Shown: positions 11,718 to 23,400 of the stretch, in pieces
Layout: each line of letters begins with the position of its first letter
Numbering within the stretch: the stretch's first letter is position 1
From: Lichenostomus cassidix
Taxonomy: Eukaryota > Chordata > Aves > Passeriformes > Meliphagidae
Assembly: GCA_008360975.2 (NCBI GenBank)
Contig: CM039187.1
Span: 18,431,094-18,495,093, forward strand
Reading direction: 5' to 3'
DNA: 64,000 bases
Made by a program: the position numbers and the translations under genes
The notes under the pieces: generated by a model
Told to the model about the DNA's origin: nothing
The model's database searches: none
The model's input: only the letters and a program-made list of their open reading frames with translations

Positions 11718-11808
11718 TTTAACAGCGGACTTGGCAGTGTTAGGTTTACCATTGGACTCAATGATCTTAAAGGTATTTCCCACCTAAATGGTTCCATGAT
11801 TCTGTGAT
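11718..11808 (+). mobile_element. CR1 LINE, severely 5'-truncated 3' end
   Basis: The segment matches the avian CR1 terminus. 'ACTTGGCAGTGTTAGG' leads to 'TTGGACTCAATGATCTTAAA', then 'GGTATTTCCCACCTAAATGG' and finally 'TTCCATGATTCTGTGAT', the short tandem tail diagnostic of CR1 in birds. Only about 90 bp survive, with no coding part, as is usual for CR1 insertions. The degree of mismatch suggests an old insertion. Confidence 0.85.
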
Positions 11809-12260
11809 GTGGCTGTCATTCCAAGTATATTTAGCTTTGGGTCTTAAAGATACAATTCTGGTAAAGCAGGAAAGTACTAAGTACAAATCCCATACTACCA
11901 TACAAGCTGTACAGTCCAGTCATGAAGCCAATGTATTTATGTGAGGGGGAGAATTACTGAGCCCCCAAGCCTCTTTGCTCTGATTATGCCTGGTCTCAGA
12001 TGTGGGGTCATCACATGGCAGGAGAAGTGCCACTGTGCCAGACTACACTGGGAGGCTGGACCTTGTTATGGGGCTGCTTTGAGTACAGGACCTTGCTGGA
12101 TGTAGCACACTCCCACCCTGGCATCTCAGCTGACCCCACTTGTTCTGATCTTGTGATACTCTGAATGACTACCTTCTTTTTCTTCCCAGGCACTGGGTGT
12201 AGAACTGTTTAGATGAAGAATCCCAAACAGCTAAGCCCATATTATGACGACTGCTATCAC
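11809..12260. other. Non-coding DNA, nothing recognised
   Basis: Unique-looking sequence separates the CR1 tail from the ATT-repeat-bearing SINE remnant. No feature is seen. Confidence 0.5.

Positions 12261-12294
<34 letters not shown>
12261..12294 (+). repeat. (ATT)n microsatellite
   Basis: About eleven uninterrupted TAT/ATT units. The tract produces poly-Tyr, poly-Ile and poly-Asn frames on the two strands, none of them genes. It adjoins the SINE-like fragment that follows and may be its expanded tail. Confidence 0.95.
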
Positions 12295-12296
<2 letters not shown>

Positions 12297-12378
12297 TACC
12301 ATTTGCCTCCCAGCACCACTCAGAACAAAGACCCTTGTTGTGCTGAGCACTGTACAAATGCACTGGGAGAAAATAAAC
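12295..12378 (-). repeat. MIR-type ancient SINE remnant next to ATT tail
   Basis: The words 'TACTACCATTTGCCTCCCAG', 'CCCTTGTTGTGCTGAGCACT' and 'GTACAAATGCACTGGGAGAA' resemble the old sauropsid SINE segment 'ATTACCATAGCACCTAGGAG...CCCCATTGTGCTAGGCGCTGTACAAACAC', which normally carries an ATT-rich end. The element would lie on the minus strand with the microsatellite at its 3' tail. Confidence 0.5.
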
Positions 12379-13479
12379 ATATGCATGTTGACTTGTCTGA
12401 GTTTCCATATTGTGACAATGTCAGAGGCAGGAGTATAAACTAAGCCTCCAAGGTCCTCTTGCTAAGCCAGGGATGGCCACTGTGTGCCTTCAAGCACTTT
12501 GAGCAGGACTTTGGAGTCATGACTACACCATGCAGCTGTCTGTGAGCCTGCACAGGACTTCTGGCTAGTGCCACACCACCAGCAGTGCTAATGATGGAGC
12601 CAGCAGGAACCCATTTAACTGCATCTTCTTGGGCTCCTACTGCAATTTCAGTCCAGCTCCAGTGGGGCATCCCTGTGAAATGCTTCTAGAGTTCCCATCC
12701 TTTCAGGTCTTGGCCAAACAGATTTTGTTGTACTTCTTGCTGGCTCAGGAAGGTTGGATAACCCTGCAAAGTCTGCCCACACTAGCTGGAGCCAAAAGAT
12801 TTGTTTTAGACTATTTCTCTGACCTTCTCAGTGTTTCCTTCCCTGTTCTCTCCTGTCTCTAGCCTTATTCAAGTGAAGTGCTGATTTTTCTCCCCCCTCA
12901 CTCTTCTTGAACACTCAAATCCATGCACAGTCCCACCTAGCTTGCCAACGCTGGCTGAGGTAAATTCTGGCAAAATGGCCTTAAACCTTTCCAGAAGGCA
13001 AAGCTGAGACAGAGGAGTACATTCAGCTCCCTGCAAATGCAGAGCATGAAGTCAGTCAGTCCCCAGGACCAGCCTCAGCCTGACCAACCCAGATAGGGGG
13101 GTGTAATTTGGGGTTCAAGCAAGAAAGCTCAAAAGAGATTATTAAAGAAGGCCTTTCTGGGAGACAAGCAAAGATAAGAGCACTGTACCCTTTGTGGGTC
13201 CTTTGGGGTCTATCCTAAGAACCTACACCCCAGTGAAGTGCCTGTTCTGGGGACTCAGAGTGTGCTGCATGCCTCCCTTCCCCACCAGCAGTAGTCCTGT
13301 GTCTGTGGCTCAGCTCTGTCCTCTCTTCCATCATGCAGACATCCCTGGAGCCCTGAAGTCTGTTCCCTAATCAGCCCATTTCCCGTGGCATGGTCCTGGG
13401 ACAATGTGGTGCTCACAGGCTCTGAGGTGTCTCTATCATTGGCTGTCAGGTGAAGCCCTCCCTAAGCACTTCAGCAAGC
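12379..13479. other. Non-coding DNA, nothing recognised
   Basis: The sequence is of mixed composition. The frames at 12440-12670 (minus) and 12629-12862 (plus) overlap and carry no domain. Confidence 0.5.
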
Positions 13480-13760
13480 CCTTCTTTATTTATTTTTAAA
13501 ATTCCCCTGAGCCTACGAAGGTCATTTCAACAAATTGGAGCTGACAGACATTAACTTGGAAAAAAGCCCATTGCACCATGATAAACTCCATTTAAAGAGA
13601 AGCAAAAGTGCCAGGCAAGGAAGGAACAAACGATGAGAGATTTATCACTGTTATTGTAAGCTTAGGAGTTGAGAATGTCAGCTCTGGTCTCACCTTCTCC
13701 CATTATGCATTATTACACATTCCAGCTTTGCTATTTGCACTGCAGTACCTCCTGACAGAG
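13480..13760. promoter_or_regulatory. Candidate conserved enhancer
   Basis: The block is AT-rich with homeodomain and forkhead-like words: GACATTAACTTGG near 13548, GATTTATCACTGTTATTG near 13637 and CCATTATGCATTATTACAC near 13700. CpGs remain in CCTACGAAGG and AAACGATGAG. No young repeat or open exon is present. Confidence 0.45.
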
Positions 13761-16700
13761 CAAATGGGCTGAAGTGGGATGTTGTGCAATTTCACAGGGA
13801 GAGCCGTTCCCAGTGCCAAGGAGACCATGAAGGCAAATTGAATTGGTTGGCCATACCCCCAGTGAAGAGGAAGGGAACCAAAGCTTAGAGATGAGGTTCT
13901 TCAGTTCTGGTCCCACAGAGAATCACCATCTGAGCTACAAACTAACCTCAGACTCCAAATGTCTCCCTTCCAGTCCTCAATCCTTGAGCCTAGTTTGCAT
14001 CTCGGTGTGATCTCAGGAATCCAAGCAGCAGTGGGGAGATGAGTGGGGTTTCATACCTTAGTGTGTACCCAGCTGGGGAACACAGCGCTGCCACCGCTCT
14101 GAGCCCACCCTCCACTGAGGACACAAAGCCAGGTGCCTCAGCCTGGACACTGAGGTTTATCCCTTGGGGACCTGCATTGCAGAGGTAACCTCAACAAACC
14201 ATGGCCATTGCCAGCTCTTCTGTGAGGAATTTGGGATGGTTCTTTCCCTTCAGCTGGCAGCCAGAAGAACCACCTGAGGGGCGGAGGGAGATGGAGAGGG
14301 AGAAATCAGATGTATCAGTCTTAGTCAGTATGACTGCTGATGAAACCTGTGCTCTGTCCAAAGATATATCCTAATGCCTCCCATTCAATTTGCACATAGT
14401 TTCTTTATGCTTTGCTCAGTGTCCTTGAAGCAAAGGCAATTGGTTTCTCCTCTCCTCTGGGCATCATGTGGGATCCAAGTGGCTCCAGACCCCTGCAGAG
14501 CTGCAGCAGCTGCCAATTGTTCTGACAAGCCAGGATCAAATCTCAGACAGGAGCAGGCCTGGGACTGTCACGCTTACCTGGCCAAGTTCAGGCCAGGGCT
14601 CCCTCTACCCCACAGCAGATGAGAAACTAACTTCTCCAACTGCAGATCAACATAGTCAGAAGTGGCAAGAAGTGACTAATACATCTTACAGAAAGGAACT
14701 AGGCCATGCTTTTCCTCATGTCTCTTTGTCTTGGATTTCTGCAAACATGAATAGTAGTCTTTGTGCTCACATTTTGTCTAGGACAATTACTAGGGATCCA
14801 GCGCAGTGAGCCCAGACTTAGCACTGAAGGCCTTCTGCAACCAACTAAGTTATAAATAGTGTCTGGCTAACCAGGCTGAGAACTTAGAAGTGTCTCCACA
14901 TAGCCACTGTAGCTACTGTCACTATGTAGGCAAACCTGTCAGCTGCAGGAGACTTGTTCATGACCAATAGCCCTTGAGATCAAGAGTGGTCTGAGTCCTG
15001 GCAGGACTGGGTGGCTGGGAGGAAAGCCCTATCCTCATATCCAGCCGTGAAGAGCACCAGGAAGGTCTCTGCTGCTCACACGTGGCCCCGTGCCCAGCGA
15101 TCCCTGTCAGGAAGATGGAAGGCAGGGCTGATTCCTGGATTCTTGTCCAGTATGCAGCTGCAGCTTAGCAAACTCTCCTCTCCAGCCTTGGGTGCGCTGT
15201 CCCTCTGCAGCACTGGCATAAAGGGGATGGCCAATCTACTACGCATGAGAGATTTCCAGTCTTGGCTGAATGTTCCCGATCCACAATGACCTTTGTTCCA
15301 ACAGTGAATGGTGTTAACCTCAACTTTCCGTGTTTGGGCTCCCTGCCCAGCTTTATGGTTAAGCATTACAGCAGTGTCTTTTCTGCTGCCCAGTTTCTCT
15401 CTTGGAAAAGAAGATCACCTTCCTGCAATGCTGCAGTTAGACCAGTTTTACCTTTCCCTCTCATGTGGATGCCTGGACAAGTCAGAAGGGGCTGGGCAAA
15501 GATGGGCAGCATCCTCACACCACGGAGACAGGCAATTTACCTGCTTGCCTGCACCATTTCACCTCCTGCTTCCTCAAGGCTTGCTCTTCAGTTCTGCCTG
15601 CACCCACAGTCAAGGTCAAGTCTATGTTTTCCCTCCAACTCGCACTGCAAACACCAATGGTCAACCCTGAATGACCCATTCAGCCAGTCCCTGCTGATCT
15701 CTGGCCATGAGACGTGGCTCACCCCACGCTGACCTTCAGAGCCACCTCCCTCTGCTTTGTTGTGGCTTTAGGAATCACTTGAGCATGAAAGCCCTGGGCA
15801 CAGGAAGTCCATCAGGGCAATTGTGCCCCAAATCCCACGTTCCTCATCTCTCACCCTACTGCAACCCCTTTCGTCTGAACCATCCTGTTGGGGTTATGCA
15901 CCTCAGTCCTGCATAAACAAGACATCTAATTCTCCATGTGAATCTGTGCCCTGCCTCTCAGTTAGGAGGATAAGCCTGGCCCTGTTGGTTTTCAGCTTTT
16001 TTGGTTTAATCGCTGTCTTTCACTAGGTATATGGGACAGAGTCCTGGTCTTGCTTAAGGCTGATATTTCTGATTTGTAGGTAAAAGCAGCAATAAATAGT
16101 GACTCTATTACTGCACCTAAACCTTAGCTACAAAACAGTCACAGCTGCAAGCAGAACTAGTGAAAGCATTGAGAAAATGTGGTAGAAGTGTTTCAGTTTC
16201 AATATAATTTCTATGTAGTAGGGTTGCAATGGGATTTCCTGAAGAATGTGTGTAGAAATTAAAATCTCTTTTTCTAATAGATTCCTTCAGCTTTCTAAAG
16301 CACGTTTTTATTGGCCTTATTTTAGAAGTATTTTTCTCTCCCTGTATGAAGCCTCTTCAGTCAACTTTGGTTACAGATAGGAATTTTAAAACTGAGGTTA
16401 AATATGATGGAAAACAGAGTATGTTTCTATTGATGGCAATTCTTCATGCAGATTTGACCTTTGAGGGAAGAGGAAGGTTGTTTTGTAACCAAAAAATTCT
16501 CTTGCCAAAAATGTTGCCCTGGTAACTGATGCTGTAGAGAGCAGCCTGGATCCTTATGCTATCCATTAAAGGGAATCTGACTCAGGAGAGCAAGGGGTGG
16601 ACCCTGGAGAGCTGTCTGGTGATGGCTGAGAGGGGCTGGAGATGCCAGAGATGCCTGTATGGGGAGGAGGGAGGAAGCGTGTGAGATGAAGAGGCCAAGA

Positions 16701-17139
16701 GCAATGAGTGCAGGATGAGACCCACAGGGGCTCTGGTGGTTTGAAAGACTGGTGGGGGCAGAGATGATGTTGGAGGCAGGAAAACTGGCTGTAGGGGCTT
16801 GGCAGCATCAGTAATGCATGGAGGGTCTCATGCAGTGCCTTCCCCAAGATGCAGTGATGTTCTGAGATCCCCTCCCTGCAAGTCCCTTCTGCACCTTGCT
16901 GCAGCAAAGATCCTTTCCTGGGCATCCCCTTTCCTTACCCCACAGCTGTAGTCATTCCATACCAGCCTCAGCCCCACCTTCCTGGCCCCATCACCCCCCA
17001 CCTCACCAGTAATGAGGGGGGTTGTGTATTCTGCATTTTCTGTGCTCCTGTGCTTCCCTCTGGATCCCAGCAACAAGTTTAATTGGAAAAAACCAAGGCT
17101 GACTTGGAGGCAAGGCAAGGAGGCAGGGAGAGCCTGTGC
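13761..17139. other. 3.4-kb non-coding spacer, nothing firmly recognised
   Basis: Frames of 92-156 codons (for example 15262-15732 plus, 15308-15670 plus and 16566-16925 minus) overlap each other in different frames. They have the Ser/Leu/Pro-rich make-up of random translation. The part from 16020 to 16560 is AT-rich. No named repeat is visible. Confidence 0.5.
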
Positions 17140-17405
17140 CAGCTGACACCATGATCGATTACCTGGAACTCCACCTGACACTGAAATTAGGGTTTTTTAA
17201 TGATAGGCCGACTCTCCCTGGATGTGAAATTCAAATGATCTCCAAAGCTTCCCTGTGACCATCAGTCGCTGCACGCAGTGGTACACGCCACATGCAGGTA
17301 CTTTGTCTCTGTCACTGCTGAAAGGACATTGTTATTACCAACAACTCTTTGTATTAACCAGTCTCCTACCTAATAGACAACACTTTACGTTCTGCACCGT
17401 TACCC
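17140..17405. promoter_or_regulatory. Candidate conserved enhancer
   Basis: The block holds CATGATCGATTACCTGG (OTX/PITX-like GATTA), TTTTTTAATGATAGGCCGAC, paired ATTACC/TATTAACC words and CpGs at ACACGCC, GCACGCAG and TTTACGTTC. It stands out against purine-rich flanks and contains no repeat. Confidence 0.45.
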
Positions 17406-18704
17406 AGTCAGGGCTGCTGTGTGCCTGAGAGACACACGCTTCCCCTCGGCTCCCCTGGGGCAATGGAAAGCCAGAGCTTAAAAAGAGACACCAAAATGGA
17501 GGATGCACACACACCTTGCTCCCCTGCTGCCCCTGTCTCTTGTGCTGGGGGGTGATTTTGCTTTCTTCTCAACTGCAGGTCCAGAGCAAACTGGTGGGGT
17601 GGGCAGTGACTGTGCTGGGCTGTGCCAAGGTGCCTGGCAAGCAGGCAATTGCCTGTTTCCTTTGGATGAGAGAGAGGAGCTTTTTCTCCCACTGATATCT
17701 TTCTCATCCCAGGGCAAAACTGGGGGAGGCAATATTTCCAGGCAGTTTTTCCCATCTTTATCCTGCTTGGTGAGCTGGTAGCCTCCCATGCCTGGGCAGC
17801 ATGAAAGAAAAGCCATCCCATCCCAGAGCCCACTGTGTTGTGGAGTCCCAGTGTATCTCAAAGCTTTGGCACCTGTGGGGAGGGATTGTCGCTGCTGGAG
17901 GAGATTGTCTCCCAAGGTATTGTCCCCACCTTTCTTCTGTCATCTCTTGCCCATTTTTGCCTAGCCCTCTGGAAGTCAGAAGGAAGGTAACTGTTGTGAG
18001 TGGGAGAGACCAGGAGCTATTTTGTGGCCATGACCTGAGCATTGACTGTCTTTTCTCACAGGAGAAGCAGTTTTCCTAATGGGTAAGGATGGAAAGGAAG
18101 TGATGATAGAAAGAGATTTAAAAAGTTAAATGATGTAAATACAGAGAGCAGTAGCCTGTAAGCCACCATGCACTAAGCAGGATTTCCTACATCTTCTTGC
18201 TTTAGTGAATGAAGATTTGGAAAGCCACATGGAGAGAGTATTTTCTAGCACAGAGAGTGCTGTGGTTATACAGTCCTCTAACAGCACTGTGGAAGGCATC
18301 TGCACCAAAGGGAGTCTTTGGCTGTATCATAAAGTGTCAGCAAGGAGGGAACATAGATTCTGAATAGTGGAGATGTTGGAGGGAGAAGGGACAGGTCCTG
18401 CCTCTGAAACTGTTCACTGCAAATCCAGATTTCCCCCCATGAGAGGCACAGTGAGAAGGTTAGATGGGGACACCAACTGTTTCCAGCTCCAGCAGGAATT
18501 GCTTTGGGCTGTGTTGAATGAGAAAAGCTGGGCACACGTGGGTCTGGACAGGACTGCATGAAGCTCTAATTCAGACCTTCTGGTTTGCCTCACCAAGTGA
18601 AACGGTGGGTGATGACACTGACTTTTTCACAGACTGACCTCTACAGTGCCCATTTCTTCCATTAATTAGGTATCATCATTGGCATATTTAACAATATACT
18701 CCAT
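17406..18704. other. Non-coding spacer
   Basis: Overlapping frames on both strands (141-145 codons at 17408-17915) are mutually exclusive readings of GC-rich sequence and carry no domain. No named repeat is seen. Confidence 0.5.
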
Positions 18705-18740
18705 GCAGCCTCAGTTTCCCCCTGGGTGAGAGATGTTTCT
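18705..18740 (+). repeat. Possible MIR-type fragment
   Basis: 'GCAGCCTCAGTTTCCCCCTG' followed by 'GGTGAGAGATG' matches the MIR core 'GCCTCAGTTTCCTCATCTG'. Only about 35 bp align by eye, so this is tentative. Confidence 0.35.
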
Positions 18741-19204
18741 TGTATTTGATAACTTGTGGACATCTTTGATGAGGAAATGCAATATGAGACGCCATGGAAA
18801 AATCACATATTCCCTCAGTGCTTCAATTCTCCCTTCCCACTTCACCTATATTGTTGAAGGTTCTTTTTCTTAAGTGAATGCTGAGCACCAAGCATCCCTT
18901 GGCTGCAGCCTCAGCTCTCTTCTCTGGCCATGCCCCGGCACATGCATTCTAGCAACTCAGACACCTTCAGTCTGGGAGGGGGACAGTGGCAGAGCTGTAT
19001 GTGTAATTCAAGGTCGTGTGGTGCTATGGGAGGTGTTGGGAGGGCAGTGCTGTGCTTTTGTGGTGCATGGGATGCCTCTGCCCTGTCCTACCCCCAGCCA
19101 GCTCCGTGCAGCCCTCAGTAGCCTGTGCTGATTGTCCTCCAAGCGAGGTTCCTGTGGGAGCTGAGCAGAAAGGGGATGCATGCAGACAATGTTCCCTGCT
19201 TTCC
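18741..19204. other. Non-coding spacer
   Basis: Mixed-composition sequence. Short nested frames at 18874-19131 and nearby are mutually overlapping. Nothing is recognised. Confidence 0.5.
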
Positions 19205-19475
19205 TCCATTGCCCGGCGAGCAGCCCCTAATCTGAGGGGCGTGCCAGTATTAATGCCTTTAATAACGACAGATCAGATCGTATGAAGAGTTTTAATTGAT
19301 GTCTATATCCCTGGAAACATAAAAACAGCCATGCGAGCGTCTTACCACTATTATTTTATCAAAGGTTTTGACGTGGCTGCTGCATAGGAGATGTCAGGGA
19401 AAAAATTCATGTCTGCAAGGCACAAACAGGCGAAGTAATGGGATATAAATCAAAAACAGTGAAAGGGGAAAGTGG
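19205..19475. promoter_or_regulatory. Strong candidate conserved enhancer with TCF/LEF-like site
   Basis: It contains clustered homeodomain cores (GCCAGTATTAATGCC, CCTTTAATAACGAC, GAGTTTTAATTGATGTC). It also has a TCF/LEF-type ATCAAAGG at 19358-19365 followed by TTTTGACGTGGC. CpGs are retained in GCCCGGCGAGC, AACGACAG, GATCGTATG, GCGAGCGTC and GGCGAAG. The texture is that of a deeply conserved developmental element. Confidence 0.5.
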
Positions 19476-19840
19476 TTAGTCACAAGATCATAGAGTTTTC
19501 ACTAAAAGGGAGAGCAGTGAATTCTCAATACAAGCAGCAGGATGCATTCATCCTATGCTGCCATCAGCCCTTTCTCCCTCCCTCTCCCCAGTACCTCACC
19601 CTCCTGTCCTAAGGACACACAGTCCTGGGCCAAGGCTGGCCATCCTGGAGCTGCCTCTCTGCTCAGAATGTTACAAGACATTTCTCCTTCTTGTCCCTTC
19701 CTACTTGTACAGAAGACATGGAAATGTAGCCCAAAACCAGGGTTACAAATAGCAGCCCCTTTTCTTTGGCTGGTCAAGAGTGTAAGTAATCTTTTAGCAG
19801 GTTTGTTTACTTTGCAACACATGGTGGTCTATGAACACAG
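19476..19840. other. Non-coding spacer
   Basis: The sequence includes 'CACAAGATCATAGAGTTTTC', which only weakly recalls an inverted CR1 tail and was not accepted. A 185-codon frame at 19542-20099 has no domain. Confidence 0.5.
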
Positions 19841-19885
19841 GTATGGTTCCCATTACAGAGGAGAGAAACTGAAGTGTGGGAGACC
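19841..19885 (-). repeat. Possible MIR-type fragment
   Basis: 'GGTATGGTTCCCATTACAGA' followed by 'GGAGAGAAACTGAAG' resembles the reverse-strand MIR core 'ATTATCCCCATTTTACAGATGAGGAAACTGAGG'. It is short and diverged. Confidence 0.4.
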
Positions 19886-21691
19886 AAAGGGGCTGATAGG
19901 TTTACTCTGGGATGGTGCAAAGAGGAGGAAGGGCAGCATTAATTCAGTTCACCTTGTTTACTTTGGGGTAGTTTTAGGACACCACCATGGAGTGCCAGCA
20001 GGAGATCAATTGCAGATCTGCTTCTCTGTTCTGAGTAGTTTTGACCCTCAGGGCACATGGATAGCTGGGACCCTATTGATGGCTCAGGACACTGTTTGAC
20101 CATATTGTCCCCTTTCCACAGCCAGAGCCCCACAGAGCTGATCCAGGGGGCCAGGGCAAACAAGAGCCACCTGTGAGCCCTCAGGTGGCTGTGATCCTGT
20201 ACTAATACCTTGCAAACTAATTGTTTCTCCTAGCCAAAGTGTCCCATGGGGTGTTGTTCTGTGGTGGGAGCATGTTCAAACTGGCCAACAGCTGGGAAGC
20301 CATGACTACAGTGTGAGAAGTGATTGCATTTTCCAGGGCACTGCTGAGAGGAAGCTTGCAGCATGGCTTCCTTGTCCAATTGCTTGGGTTGCAAATGTAA
20401 AAACCTGGAGGAGGGGGGTGTGAAAGTGGAAGGAGAAGAGGATGAAAAGCAGGAGAAACTGGTGGATAAAAAGAAATTTGAAAAAAAGTAAGTGAAATAT
20501 TCAAACTGGAAAGTGATATTATAAAAAACTGCAGGGAACACGCTTGAGTGCATTCAAATTTATTCAAACTCTGCATCTGACATTGATGAATGCAACAGCT
20601 TTTTCCACAATATGTAGAGCGCACAGGGCATTTAGGATTGCAGCATCCCTTTCACTGCAGCTGTCTGGGGGCCTGTTCTGAGCGCTGTGGAGACCCCTAC
20701 TCTGGGCCCTGGCGTGCCCCCTTAAAGAAGAGGCCAGGAAGCCATTTGGGAAGGAACAGAAAAACAAACAGAGAAGAAGGATTTCAGCAAAAGATCATGG
20801 AGGAGAGATTTCAAGGCTAATCCAACCTTACTGTGTGTGAGGTCTTTATCTTTGTGGCAGGACCCATTTTCTCCTCTTGCAGTGGTGAAAAGTTCTTTCC
20901 AACACTCATGAATCCATAGGAGGGGGGTTGTATTGGGATGCACAAAGTCATTGTCTTTCTGTAGGTCCTATAAAAAATTACCTTCCAGTCTGGCAACAAA
21001 AGCCTCAGTGCAAATATACTTCGCAAGCAGGGACTTCAAGGTCCTGTTCTCTGGCACCAAGTAGCAAAAAAATCTTGTGGCTCTGGCCCAACATAAGACC
21101 ATGAACTAGTCATCTTCCTGCAGGGAGCACTCTTGCACCCTCTTTGCATGCCTCAGTGGCAAGCTGGCACCCCAAGCGATGACTTCTACACTTTCCTCCA
21201 ATTTCTCCTCCCCTTGCCTGGGAAGCATAGCAGCTTTTAGGAATAACAGGGTACAGAAGAGCTTGAGTCAACAATCACCTGCAACTGTTTATCTACAGAT
21301 TTCATGCTTGCAGGATTTTTTTGGGAAGAGGATGGATGGAGTTATCTTTCCGATGGATGCTCATGGAAGGAGGTGCAAACCCACCAGTGTGCCAAGTAGG
21401 CATTGAACTCCCACTTTCTCTTCCACCTCTGTTTCTGGACAGAGCACATCTCTGCAGACTCACAGCACAGCAAGAATTTCCGTGCATTTGCCTTGTAGCA
21501 CTAAAGCTGGCAGAAAGCTGGGAGGCAGCCTGGAAGACCTGGCACCACAGCAGCGTGCAGATACTCATGGAGAGGGTAGGATTCCTTCCTTCCTTCCGAG
21601 TCTCTCTGCCCACAGACACCTGAGACAACCTCTGATGATTATTTTTCTGTGTCCAAGGCTTTTATATCTTCATATTAGAAAGAATCTGTGT
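19886..21691. other. Non-coding spacer
   Basis: Purine-rich near 20405-20500 and otherwise mixed. The overlapping 100-135-codon frames at 20217-20624 and 21302-21781 match nothing. Confidence 0.5.
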
Positions 21692-21764
21692 CTAGAACAC
21701 AGGAGACCTGAGTTCCACTCCCAGATCCACGGCAAACTCCCTGTGTGGTTTGGGTCAGGTCACA
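21692..21764 (+). repeat. MIR-type SINE fragment
   Basis: 'AACACAGGAGACCTGAGTTC' then 'CACTCCCAGATCCACGGCAA' then 'CTCCCTGTGTGGTTTGGGTC' follows the order of the MIR body: 'GGAGACCTGGGTTC', 'CCCGGCTCTGCCACTAAC' and 'TGTGTGACCTTGGGCAAGTC'. It is the best-preserved MIR body in this part of the window. Confidence 0.6.
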
Positions 21765-22861
21765 CCAACAGTGCAGGGTAAATTCCCCACATGTGATGTA
21801 AGAACAAGTACAGCAGCCTGGTGGTTTTTTAAACAGGAGATGATTTTATAGTGCCATCATTGCAGGCTGTCATGTTTTCCTCAGTGTCTTTCTGGTACTG
21901 TACTATATATAACATTTATAATTTCTGGTTTAGGCTGTTTTGTTTTTCCTTTCCTTCTCCTTTCCTTTTCAAATCTTGCCTCATCTATGCTATTGCAGCT
22001 CCATCTTTTGCTCAGATTGAGACCACTGTGTCTGACACATGAAGAAATGTGTTGGCTTGTCCTTCATGATCTGAGTGGGGAGCTGTGAAAAAGGGGTTCC
22101 CTGCTGTTTGATCTCCAGTGCTCTGTACAGCTCCCATCTGAAGGGGCAGAATGCAGATCTGACTTGGCTCTGGCAGTCTGCCTGCCAGAGCAGCCACTGG
22201 GCAGAAGAATGAGTAGGTCACTTTGTGGGGCAGCACCAAATGGCAGGGTCCATCTTGGTGTGTGCTGAGATGCTGTTGCACCCCAGAACCATGGCTGGAC
22301 CAACCTAGAGGCAGTGGAAGCAATGCCAGATCCTCAGTAGAGGTTAGTGCATGGGGTCCTCACCTGAGCCCTGTCTCAGAGATGGGCTGGATAGGAAGGG
22401 AAGTGGTAGGGCAATGCTTCAGGCCTTTATTTGTGCAAGGTAATAAAGGAGTCCAAATTTGAACTTATTTCCCCCAAGTTCAACTTTTCTGTGGCCCATT
22501 GCTTCTAGCAAGGACTATTTCTAAGTCTTTAAGAACACCTTTGGGGACTGTTCATGTTGGTCTCAGAAGACCACTTAGACCAAGGCTGGACAGTCAAAAA
22601 GACCAAGAAGCAAGAAAGTCCATTGTGTCGCAGGAGTAGGACATCCTCCTAATGTCTCTCTCAGGGTGGCTTTGGGAAATGACACTGCCTTACCCATGTC
22701 CTCAGAAGGACAACATTAGAGAGGCTACCTCACCCCCTCCCACTGTTGAACTGTCTCTGCAGATGGGCAGGGAAGGCACTGCTGGCCTGGCATCCTGCTC
22801 ATGAGGTCCAATAAATGGTTTGGGGATATGTGCTGTGGCCTGACAGAGGAACCAAGAGCTT
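21765..22861. other. Non-coding spacer
   Basis: Mixed composition with no named repeat. The frame at 22012-22323 (minus, 103 codons) has no domain. Confidence 0.5.
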
Positions 22862-23100
22862 CTCCCTCTCACTCTCTCTCTTTTTCTCTTTAGATCGTCG
22901 TCATGGTGTAAACAAACAAGCTAAACTCTATGAGATTTACAGTGCCCAGCTTCGGTGGCTTCCAGTGCGGCGCAGTGAGATATTTCTGTACAGGCAGGCT
23001 AAGCACTTTCCATTTTATACCTCAGCGGCTTTATAGCATCTTAAGGATTTCTGTGCATGCCTGGCTTCACTCAGAGGGAAAAAAATCAAGCTTGTAAATA
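22862..23100 (+). promoter_or_regulatory. Candidate regulatory element, FOX site; possible exon
   Basis: A CT-rich tract (22862-22893) ends in TTTAG at a candidate splice acceptor. It is followed by conserved-looking sequence containing the forkhead word TGTAAACA (22907-22914), extended as TGTAAACAAACA. The next roughly 140 bp stay open in one frame from 22894 to a TAG at about 23034, but the peptide matches nothing I know and no donor or partner exon is visible. An enhancer is the more likely reading. A terminal exon of an unannotated transcript is the alternative. Confidence 0.35.
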
Positions 23101-23147
23101 AATACTAAATATATATGAACAAAAAAGACAGAAGGGAAGCGAGAGGG

Positions 23148-23178
23148 ACACACGCACACACACACGCGCACGCACACT
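23148..23178 (+). repeat. (CA)n microsatellite with CG interruptions
   Basis: ACACACGCACACACACACGC and neighbours form a short interrupted CA repeat. It lies within the purine-rich stretch between the two candidate elements at 23.0 and 23.4 kb. Confidence 0.85.
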
Positions 23179-23324
23179 TACCCACACTGGCAGAGGGAAG
23201 CAGAGAGGAGATGCAGAGATAGAGGGGGCTGAATGAGAGATGGAGAGACAAGAGATAAAAAAGAAAGAGCCAGCTGAGCAGCAAGCTGAGGACGGGCTCT
23301 CCTCCACCACAGCCAGATGGAAAG

Positions 23325-23400
23325 AAAATAAGCCAGAGCGAGCAGCTTTCTGGCAATTTGGGGAATATTAATTTCCCATCGGGTCAGACTAATGGCTGTG
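23325..23400. promoter_or_regulatory. Small candidate regulatory element
   Basis: AATTTGGGGAATATTAATTT followed by CCCATCGGGTC contains a GGGAA/TTCCC inverted pair around TATTAAT (23361-23377). It sits just downstream of the element at 22.9 kb and may be part of the same regulatory block. Confidence 0.3.

Noticed and set aside
12213..12443. Poly-Tyr, poly-Ile and poly-Asn frames
   Set aside because: Direct translations of the ATT microsatellite.
19480..19510. Possible inverted CR1 tail (TCACAAGATCATAGAG)
   Set aside because: Only a short word matches and the diagnostic CR1 body is missing; the sequence belongs to the edge of a candidate enhancer.
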